Shown here: positions 48,598 to 54,758 of the stretch, in pieces
How the letters are laid out: every line of letters starts with the position of its first letter
Numbering within the stretch: the stretch's first letter is position 1
From: LCIL01 sp041480845
GTDB taxonomy: Bacteria > Patescibacteriota > Microgenomatia > UBA8517
DNA: 54,758 bases
Assembly: GCA_041480845.1 (NCBI GenBank)
Contig: JBGPAU010000003.1
Location: 1-54,758, forward strand
Direction: 5' to 3'
Made by a program: the position numbers and the translations under genes
Notes under the pieces: model-generated
What the model saw: only the letters and a program-made list of their open reading frames with translations
Database searches by the model: none
Told to the model about the DNA's origin: nothing

Positions 48598-49928
48598 GGT
48601 CGAAGTGCTTTTAGAAGGGCTGCTTTTTCGTTTTCAATTTTCTTTTCAACAACTTTATCGAATAGGTCATTTAAAATTTTTCCAATCGCAGGTCCTGAGC
48701 GAAGTCGAAGGACTTTCATTACATCGTTGCCGTTAATTTTCAGGTCGCGGACAGTAAAGGGTTGTTTTTGAACCTCAATCAATCTTTTCTTAAACTCTTC
48801 GAGGCGCCAAGAAGTTTCGCGTGCACCACCGCCGAGTCGGTCCGCAACTCTGAGGCTCAACATATCCTCTACGTTTTCCAAACCGGTGTTCCGTAAAAAC
48901 CTTCTTAGTGCTGAATCGGTCTGTCTTTCATCAACCGTAAATTGGTGCCATCTAACAAGCGCAATAAATTTATCCTTTTCTTTATTGGAAAACCTTAGCC
49001 GTTCGGCAATATTCTCGGCAATTTTTGTTGAAACCATTTCGTGGTTATAAAAAGTTATTACTCCGCTTTCCAGTTTTTTATATGTAAGGGGTTTGCCTAT
49101 ATCATGAATTAAGGTGGCAAATCCTGTAACGGGATCCGGGCTCTTGCAATTTTTCAGAGACATTAAAAGGTGATTCCCCACATCATAAATATGGTGTCTG
49201 CCCGGGGATTTTTGCTCTACACCGAAACACTTTTCCATTTCGGGCAACACTTCCTGCATTAGCCCCGAGTTTCTGAAAAGAACAATGCCGTCATAAGGAC
49301 TTGCCGAGGCAAGTATCTTAAAAAGTTCTTCTTTGACTCTTTCTTTGGCGATTTTATTTATAAGGGTCGCATTTTTTTTAATTGCTTCAAAAGTTTTGTC
49401 CTCGATTAAAAATCCAAGTTCTGCACCGATTCTTACTGCCCGCATCATTCTTAACGCATCCTCGCCGAATCGGGCGTCCGGATCGCCAACCGCGCGGATC
49501 AACTTGTTCTTGATATCCTCCTGCCCTTTATAAAAATCGATAACTTTAAAGTCCTTTTCAAGAGCTAAAGAATTGATTGTAAAATCTCGCCGGGATAGAT
49601 CTTCTTTCAAACTTTTTCCCCAGGTAATCTTTTCCGGATGGCGGAAATCGGAATATCCTTCTTCCTTTCTGAAAGTAGTAATTTCGTGGGGCCGCGTCGC
49701 ATCATCCGGGTTATCTGTAAAAACAGTCCCGAACTGATTATTATAAAGTCCTCCCGGAATAATCTTTAGAATCTCTTTGGGAGTTGCGTTGGTCGTAAAA
49801 TCCCAATCGTTTGTGAGCCTGCCCATTATGATATCCCGCACTGCCCCGCCGACAATATAAATTTCATATCCTGCTTTATCGAATTTATTTAGGATATCTT
49901 GTACTGATTTGGGCAATTGGACTTCCAT
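48594..49928 (-). CDS. cca: CCA-adding enzyme / tRNA nucleotidyltransferase
   Basis: 444 residues from ATG 49928 (MEVQLPKSVQDIL). The nucleotidyltransferase head has the IVGGAVRDIIMGR and DWDFTT motifs with the metal Asp residues, then RRDFTINSLAL, DARFGEDALRMMRAVR, and an HD domain (LIHDIGKP). CCA addition fits, since the tRNA-Pro in this window lacks CCA; poly(A) polymerase is the alternative. Near the end, VLRLRSGPAIGK is encoded by an exact copy of the dispersed mini-repeat, without changing the family spacing. Confidence 0.93.
   Translation of the reverse strand: MEVQLPKSVQDILNKFDKAGYEIYIVGGAVRDIIMGRLTNDWDFTTNATPKEILKIIPGGLYNNQFGTVFTDNPDDATRPHEITTFRKEEGYSDFRHPEKITWGKSLKEDLSRRDFTINSLALEKDFKVIDFYKGQEDIKNKLIRAVGDPDARFGEDALRMMRAVRIGAELGFLIEDKTFEAIKKNATLINKIAKERVKEELFKILASASPYDGIVLFRNSGLMQEVLPEMEKCFGVEQKSPGRHHIYDVGNHLLMSLKNCKSPDPVTGFATLIHDIGKPLTYKKLESGVITFYNHEMVSTKIAENIAERLRFSNKEKDKFIALVRWHQFTVDERQTDSALRRFLRNTGLENVEDMLSLRVADRLGGGARETSWRLEEFKKRLIEVQKQPFTVRDLKINGNDVMKVLRLRSGPAIGKILNDLFDKVVEKKIENEKAALLKALRP
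48692..48713 (-). repeat. Mini-repeat TCCTGAGCGAAGTCGAAGGA inside cca
   Basis: Exact 20-base match to the repeat between rpsH and rplF, plus one more matching arm base on each side (G...C), inside the coding region. On the coding strand it reads TCCTTCGACTTCGCTCAGGA and gives LRLRSG. Confidence 0.9.
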
Positions 49929-49943
49929 GTGCTTATAAGATAA

Positions 49944-49952
49944 ATTATACCA
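49944..49952 (-). promoter_or_regulatory. cca promoter, extended -10
   Basis: On the minus strand TG-G-TATAAT (hexamer 49944-49949), 15 bases before the ATG at 49928. It faces the recJ start, only six bases away. Confidence 0.6.
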
Positions 49953-49954
49953 GT

Positions 49955-51601
49955 ATGAGATGGGAAGTTTTACACAAATCACCAATTACTAGTCACCAAT
50001 CACTGATTGACGTACTTCTAAAAAATAGGGGAATTAAAAATAAGAAAGAGTTCTTTAACCCCACCGATCCGATGAAAATTTCCCTCAAGTCATTGGAGAT
50101 CAAAAAAACCGAAGTCAAAATAGCCATAGATAGAATCAAAAAAGCCAAAAAATCAGGCGAGCACGTAATTATTTATGGAGATTATGATGCGGACGGAATT
50201 ACTGGAACGGCGGTGATGTGGGAAACTTTGCATGATCTTGGCATTTTTGTTTTACCTCATATTCCCGAACGATTTTCTGAAGGATACGGATTGAATTTGG
50301 AAAGTGTTAAGAAATTAAAAAAAGAAGATCCCGAACTCAGACTTATTATTACCGTTGATCACGGAATTGTTGCCGGGAAAAAAGTTGATGAAGTTAAAAA
50401 GCTTGGTATAGATATGATTATTACCGATCACCACCAAGCCGGCAAAAAGATGCCCAAACCTTTGGCTTTGATTTATACGACTAAAATTGGCGGCTCAGCT
50501 CTTGCATGGTTCTTCGGGCGGGAAGTTGTTCGAAGTTTCAAGATTCCAGATTCCAAATTCAAGATTCAAGATCGTCTGGAACTTGCTGCTATAGGGACAA
50601 TTGCGGATCAACTTCCTCTAATCGGACCAAACAGGTCGGTTGTAAAATACGGTCTAACGATTTTGAATCATACAAAAAGACCCGGTCTTTTGGCCCTTTT
50701 TGAGGAAGCGGGCATAAATGAAATTGGCCCTTACGAAGTGGGATTTTTGATAGCCCCCAGAATTAATTCAATGGGTCGTCTTAAACACGGACTTGAATCT
50801 CTGAGACTTCTTTGCACGCGAGACAAAGTAAAAGCTCTCCAAATTGCAGGAAACGTTGGCCGTACCAATCGTGAACGCCAGAAAATAGTCGATGAAGTTG
50901 TGGCGCATGCCAGAAATTCCTACAAAAGTATAGAAAAACAATATGTAATAGTTTTGGCTCATGAATCTTATCACGAAGGTGTAATCGGCCTTGCCGCCGC
51001 AAAGTTGGTTGAGGAATTTTATCGTCCTGCAATTGTGCTTTCTAAAAGCGGGAATATTGCCAAAGCTTCGGCACGCTCAATCTCGGGATTTAATATCATC
51101 GAGGCGATAAGGAGGTTGGAAAAACTTTATATTGAAGGCGGGGGACATCCGATGGCTGCCGGATTTTCAATAGAAACCAAAAATATCGGCATCTTTACAA
51201 AAGAAATAAATAAAATTGCCGGAAGACTTATTACAAAGGACATATTAGAGAGAAAAGTAAAAATTGACCTGGAACTTAATTTCAAAGAAATTAATGCTGA
51301 GCTTGTCGAACGCATAAAAGAATTTGAACCGACAGGATTGGGCAATCCTTCGCCTACATTTTTTGGCGAGAAAGTTGAAATATTAGACGCAAAAACGGTT
51401 GGCAGGGACGCAAAACACCTTAAACTAAAATTAAGGCAAGATGGACAAATATTTGACTCAATATTTTTTGGTGGGGGAGAAATATACTCAAAACTTACCC
51501 CCGGCGCAGATATAGATATTGCTTATCAAGTTGAAGAAAATTTATGGAACGGGTATAAAAGCATACAGTTGAAGGTAAAAGATATCAAAACTGCTGATTA
51601 A
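49955..51601 (+). CDS. recJ: Single-strand DNA exonuclease RecJ
   Basis: 5'-3' exonuclease, 548 residues. DHH motifs are visible: IIYGDYDADGITGTA, ITVDHG, ITDHHQAG, and GGHPMAAGFSIE of the DHHA1 domain, with an OB-like end. Two stretches look repeat-derived: the N-terminal KSPITSHQSLI (DNA repeats CACCAATTACTAGTCACCAAT) and a linker PDSKFKIQD near residue 195 (DNA repeats of AGATTCCAAATTCA type). Divergent from cca. Confidence 0.94.
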   Translation: MRWEVLHKSPITSHQSLIDVLLKNRGIKNKKEFFNPTDPMKISLKSLEIKKTEVKIAIDRIKKAKKSGEHVIIYGDYDADGITGTAVMWETLHDLGIFVLPHIPERFSEGYGLNLESVKKLKKEDPELRLIITVDHGIVAGKKVDEVKKLGIDMIITDHHQAGKKMPKPLALIYTTKIGGSALAWFFGREVVRSFKIPDSKFKIQDRLELAAIGTIADQLPLIGPNRSVVKYGLTILNHTKRPGLLALFEEAGINEIGPYEVGFLIAPRINSMGRLKHGLESLRLLCTRDKVKALQIAGNVGRTNRERQKIVDEVVAHARNSYKSIEKQYVIVLAHESYHEGVIGLAAAKLVEEFYRPAIVLSKSGNIAKASARSISGFNIIEAIRRLEKLYIEGGGHPMAAGFSIETKNIGIFTKEINKIAGRLITKDILERKVKIDLELNFKEINAELVERIKEFEPTGLGNPSPTFFGEKVEILDAKTVGRDAKHLKLKLRQDGQIFDSIFFGGGEIYSKLTPGADIDIAYQVEENLWNGYKSIQLKVKDIKTAD

Positions 51602-51807
51602 GTTGCCTCTGGTTCGTTTTGATCCGGACCGGGTCCGTATTTCCTAGTCGGGAGTAAATTATGGACAGTCAAATCTTCGGGATTATATGTCTCACCCGGA
51701 ATGATATCTCTATGAGGACCGAAGGCCACCTCACTTTCTGATATTTGTCCATGAACATTGTTTTTATTTTGTCTGTTGTCCGTCGTGGCTTTACGTCCTC
51801 TTTCCAT
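51598..51807 (-). CDS. Small hypothetical protein (69 aa)
   Basis: Hydrophilic, probably disordered 69-residue protein from ATG 51807, rich in Asn, Pro and charged residues and ending GPGPDQNEPEAT. No family recognised. Its stop overlaps that of recJ. A promoter-like pair (TTGACA, 18 bases, CAGAAT) lies 12 bases upstream, and its -35 shares five bases with the AspRS -35. An ATG at 51819 would lie in the -10 region. Confidence 0.5.
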   Translation of the reverse strand: MERGRKATTDNRQNKNNVHGQISESEVAFGPHRDIIPGETYNPEDLTVHNLLPTRKYGPGPDQNEPEAT

Positions 51808-51819
51808 ATATGAGTGCAT

Positions 51820-51871
51820 ATTCTGTCAAAAATAGCCTCTCCTTGTCAAGTTGGCGTTAAGAACCTAGAAT
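51820..51871. promoter_or_regulatory. Divergent promoters sharing their -35 region
   Basis: Plus strand: TTGTCA (51843-51848), 17 bases, TAGAAT (51866-51871), seven bases before the AspRS GTG. Minus strand: TTGACA (51844-51849), 18 bases, CAGAAT (51820-51825). The two -35 boxes occupy almost the same bases, so polymerase can bind for only one at a time. Confidence 0.7.
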
Positions 51872-51878
51872 ATGTCTA

Positions 51879-53213
51879 GTGGAAAGAACATTAATTGCGG
51901 ACGCGGTTAAAAAAGTCGGAGAGAAAATAAAAATTGATGGGTTTGTACATGTTATTCGGGCTCACGGGAAAATAGCCTTTGCGGACATAGTTGATAGAAG
52001 CGGAGTTATGCAGGTTGTTGGGGGTTCAGAAATTGCCGATTTGAGGCCTCAATATGCGGTTGAAATTGAGGGAGTTATCAATAAAAGACCTCCACAGATG
52101 GTCAATGACAAAATCGAAACTGGAGCCGTCGAACTTTCTTCCGAAAAAGTTAAAGTGTTGGCAGAGGCAGAGAAAATGCCTTTTGATATGGGAGCTATGG
52201 AGCTTAATTTGGAACTTCCCACACTTCTTGATTATCGGACCCTGGCTTTGAGACACTCCAAAATTAAAGAAATTTTTGAAGTTCAGGCGGTGATTGTAGA
52301 GGGTTTCAGAAAATCTGCGGAAGAACTTGGGTGCACCGAAATTTTTGTTCCTACCATTTCTGCCTCGGCTACGGAGGGTGGAGCGGAAGTTTTTGAGGTG
52401 GATTACTATGGTCACAAGGCGTTCATGACACAAAGTCCCCAGCTTTATAAGCAAATGCTGGTTCCGGTCTTTGAAAGGGTGTTTACAATTGCCAAGGCTT
52501 ATCGTGCTGAGCCGTCAGTTACTACACGCCACCTGTCCGAATCAACGCAAATGGATTGCGAACTCGGCTTTATTGATTTTAACGGACTGATGGACGCTCT
52601 GGAATTTGTTGCCGTCAATATTTTGAAATATGCGGAAGAAAAACAGGGGGATATTCTTGAGAGTTACGGTATTCCAAAGTTAAAACTGCCGGTAAAAGTT
52701 CCCAGGCTGACCATGAGAGAGGCCCAGAAGATTATTTTAAAGCGTACCGGGGTTGATCATACAAACGAAAAAGATTTAGATCCCGAAGATGAAAAAGAAA
52801 TTTGCAAGTGGGCTCTTGAAGAAAAGGATTCGGACTTGGTTACAATTACTCACTATCCAACCGGCAAAAGAGCATTTTACACAATGCCCGATCCGGAAAA
52901 TCCCGAGTTTTCCCTGAGCTACGACCTTCTTTTTAGAGGGCTTGAAATTCTAAGCGGAAGCCAGAGAATCAGCGATTATGATAAATTAGCCGAGACGATA
53001 AAGAAACACGGAATGGATCCGAAAAATTTTGAAATGTATCTGTCGGCATTTAAATACGGAATGCCCCCGGAAGGCGGTTTTTCCTTCGGACTCGAGAGAA
53101 TCACAATGAAGCTTCTGAATCTTTCAAATATCCGCGAAGCCTCACTTTTTCCAAGAGATATGGAGCGTGTTGACTATCGATTCTCGCAAACCAAAAAAGA
53201 ATCTTCGAAATGA
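51879..53213 (+). CDS. aspS: Aspartyl-tRNA synthetase, archaeal type
   Basis: Class II synthetase, 444 residues from GTG 51879. An N-terminal OB-fold anticodon-binding domain of about 100 residues is followed directly by the catalytic core: FMTQSPQLYKQ, motif 2 AKAYRAEPSVTTRHLSE, and motif 3 GFSFGLERITMKLL. There is no GAD insertion, which bacterial AspRS carries, so this is the archaeal/eukaryotic form. Such enzymes are often nondiscriminating and charge tRNA-Asn as well, with GatCAB correcting. It has a private promoter that makes the GTG essentially the first codon of the mRNA. Confidence 0.9.
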   Translation: MERTLIADAVKKVGEKIKIDGFVHVIRAHGKIAFADIVDRSGVMQVVGGSEIADLRPQYAVEIEGVINKRPPQMVNDKIETGAVELSSEKVKVLAEAEKMPFDMGAMELNLELPTLLDYRTLALRHSKIKEIFEVQAVIVEGFRKSAEELGCTEIFVPTISASATEGGAEVFEVDYYGHKAFMTQSPQLYKQMLVPVFERVFTIAKAYRAEPSVTTRHLSESTQMDCELGFIDFNGLMDALEFVAVNILKYAEEKQGDILESYGIPKLKLPVKVPRLTMREAQKIILKRTGVDHTNEKDLDPEDEKEICKWALEEKDSDLVTITHYPTGKRAFYTMPDPENPEFSLSYDLLFRGLEILSGSQRISDYDKLAETIKKHGMDPKNFEMYLSAFKYGMPPEGGFSFGLERITMKLLNLSNIREASLFPRDMERVDYRFSQTKKESSK

Positions 53214-54136
53214 AGTTTTTCAATAAAAAAAATCATTTTCTGTATTTGATTATTTTGACGTTTGTTTTTGTCTCCACAAGTGCTCTGGCAATTTCAGGTA
53301 ATATCCCGCCGGTCCGACAGTTCATTAAGCCAATTATTCAACCGCCGAAAAATTTTCCCCCAAATCCGGTTTTGGCAGCAAGCAGTTCCTTTCCCATTAT
53401 TTCGGCTCAGGGAACCCTTGCAGTTGATTTGGATTCGGGGATAAGCCTTTATGAAAAAAATCCCGACACAAAACTTCTTCCGGCATCAACTACCAAAATA
53501 GTAACCGCACTTGTGGCTCTTGATTCGTATCCTCTGGATCAAATTGTCACAATAGGCAAAATAAATGTTGTCGGCCAGAAAATGGGCCTTTTCCAAGGGG
53601 AAAAGATATCAGTTGAAAATTTACTTTATGGTCTTCTGGTTTTTTCCGCGAATGATGCAGCGGAAGCGCTGGCAGATAGTTTTCCGGGGGGTACTGACGC
53701 ATTTATTGCCGCAATGAACGCAAAAGCAAAAGACCTTTCGATGGTAAACTCTGTGTTTCAAAATCCGGCCGGAATAGATGGTGTAAGCCAGATAACTACG
53801 GCAAAAGATCTGGTTCGAGTTTCCGAAGTCGCAATGAGAAACCCGACTTTCTCCAAAATAGTCGGTACGAGATCGATTAGTTTTAGCGATGTATCGGGAA
53901 AGATAAAATACAATCTTAAAAATATTAACCAGCTTTTGGGCGCGGTTCCCGGTGTTTTGGGAGTTAAAACGGGTTGGACGGAAAATGCCAGGGAAAATCT
54001 TGTAACTTATATAGAACGCGGCGGGCATAAAGTGATGATTGCTGTTTTAGGCAGCCAGGACAGGTTTGGAGAAACCAAAGAGCTTATTGATTGGATATTT
54101 GCGAATTACAAATGGGAAGAAGTAAGGCTTCCTTGA
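53210..54136 (+). CDS. dacA: D-alanyl-D-alanine carboxypeptidase (S11)
   Basis: Low-molecular-weight penicillin-binding protein, 308 residues. N-terminal signal or anchor helix (FLYLIILTFVFVSTSALA), then the three active-site motifs: STTK (about 93-96), SAN (about 146-148) and KTG (about 254-256). It trims peptidoglycan stem peptides outside the membrane. The family's C-terminal domain is absent. The ATG overlaps the AspRS stop. Confidence 0.94.
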   Translation: MKFFNKKNHFLYLIILTFVFVSTSALAISGNIPPVRQFIKPIIQPPKNFPPNPVLAASSSFPIISAQGTLAVDLDSGISLYEKNPDTKLLPASTTKIVTALVALDSYPLDQIVTIGKINVVGQKMGLFQGEKISVENLLYGLLVFSANDAAEALADSFPGGTDAFIAAMNAKAKDLSMVNSVFQNPAGIDGVSQITTAKDLVRVSEVAMRNPTFSKIVGTRSISFSDVSGKIKYNLKNINQLLGAVPGVLGVKTGWTENARENLVTYIERGGHKVMIAVLGSQDRFGETKELIDWIFANYKWEEVRLP

Positions 54137-54138
54137 AA

Positions 54139-54758
54139 TTACTGTCCGTAGTATGCCGAAGTGACTGCCGGAAGGTATGCGGTAAATCCGTTATCTCCCT
54201 CAAAAACATAAACCGGTTGATAAAATTCGGTAACAGATCCCGGATCGAAATAGGCAAGATATACCCTCCTTATTTTTAGGCTGTCTCCATCTTTATTAAC
54301 TCCCAATGCGGCAAGATACGCCTGTCCGTTTTGAAGCTCAGTAAAAGCCTCCGCCGGGGTTTTAATCGGATACGTTGAAAATTGGGTTTCATCAACCGGA
54401 TAGTAGTGATTTTCGGCGGCGACTATTTCCTGGTCACGATTTACCGAACCGCTTATTATTGCCCAGACATTTGCCTGATCGGGAATTCCGGTAACGCCCG
54501 GTAAATTATCGTAGTTTTTTCTGAAAAGATTGACTTTCACCACGTCAGATTCGGAAAGCGAAAGTGCGCTAATAAGTTGTCCGTTTGTTAGCTTCAGATA
54601 TTTACTGGTGGCGGGTCCTGTCAAATCTGCCGGAAGAATACCTGCACTTGAAAGAATCGACCGGAATTCGGATGCGGCGACTTCGGCAATCGGGGGCTTA
54701 GCACTCAGGGGACTTTTGTCCTGCGCAAGGTTGTAGCTGATTGAAAACGTTCCGGTGA
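54139..54758 (-). CDS. Hypothetical exported-type protein, N-terminus cut by window edge
   Basis: At least 206 residues; the frame stays open to the window end, so the true start lies outside. The visible part is hydrophilic beta-rich sequence with YLAYFDPG and YQPVYVFEGDNGFTAYLPAV near the end. The last part recalls the extracytoplasmic domains of YycH/YycI-like regulators, but this is only an impression. Convergent with dacA, two bases apart. A TTG at 54624 is a possible internal start but not needed. Confidence 0.7.
   Translation of the reverse strand, partial: TGTFSISYNLAQDKSPLSAKPPIAEVAASEFRSILSSAGILPADLTGPATSKYLKLTNGQLISALSLSESDVVKVNLFRKNYDNLPGVTGIPDQANVWAIISGSVNRDQEIVAAENHYYPVDETQFSTYPIKTPAEAFTELQNGQAYLAALGVNKDGDSLKIRRVYLAYFDPGSVTEFYQPVYVFEGDNGFTAYLPAVTSAYYGQ

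Noticed and set aside
1..54758. CRISPR array, insertion sequence or prophage
   Set aside because: No regularly spaced direct repeats, transposase, integrase or phage structural genes are visible. The repeats are short and scattered.

Overview
The window reads as a chromosomal segment from a Patescibacteria (CPR) bacterium, most likely of Microgenomates type. The reasons are: a fused str-S10-spc-alpha ribosomal supercluster with no rpmD (L30) between rpsE and rplO; compact genes that often overlap by 1-8 bases; CPR-typical small families (DUF5679, DUF4446, DUF3048); an archaeal-type AspRS; and many short dispersed repeats. UGA is used as a stop (for example rpmJ, secY, adk, map), so the UGA=Gly code of Gracilibacteria is excluded. 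The lineage is inferred from gene content only.

Layout. 1-12.3 kb: rpoB-rpoC-rpsL-rpsG, an inverted orphan gene, then fusA-tuf-rpsJ. 12.3-15.4 kb: a three-gene sugar/envelope island (SDR epimerase and two multi-span GT-C-like membrane proteins) that splits rpsJ from rplC. 15.4-31.1 kb: rplC to rplO, secY-adk-map-infA-rpmJ-rpsM-rpsK-rpsD, rpoA-rplQ-rplM-rpsI. 31.1-35.4 kb: tRNA-Pro(GGG), recA-recX, a soluble RNase Y, a polysaccharide deacetylase and HU. 35.4-40.5 kb: a three-gene ABC-2 exporter, miaA, a PerM-family protein and RNase P RNA. 40.5-54.8 kb: comM, dtd, an Fe-S-less endonuclease III, small zinc-ribbon and membrane proteins, secD-secF, tRNA nucleotidyltransferase, recJ, AspRS, a D,D-carboxypeptidase and a truncated exported protein at the edge.

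The genes mostly serve transcription, translation, protein export and DNA repair. Promoters with good hexamers and 17-18 base spacing can be read directly. Many lie only 6-12 bases before the start codon, which implies leaderless or nearly leaderless mRNAs. fusA, rplC, rpoA and rny instead have leaders of about 35-140 bases, and those of fusA, rplC and rpoA contain hairpins.

The most unusual signal is at gene 3' ends. Downstream of rpsD, and again downstream of comM, a short dispersed repeat is followed at once by a second copy of the gene's last 10-12 codons. These copies are changed almost only at synonymous positions and end in their own stop codon. The RNase P RNA gene has a similar but weaker second 3' end with its own terminator. 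Related mini-repeats also lie inside coding sequence (tails of L3, L22 and L13, the N-terminus of the deacetylase, and an exact copy inside the tRNA nucleotidyltransferase gene) and place AAGGA Shine-Dalgarno sequences before rplF and an ABC permease. I regard these gene-end displacements and repeat captures as the candidate undescribed phenomenon; the mechanism is inference.
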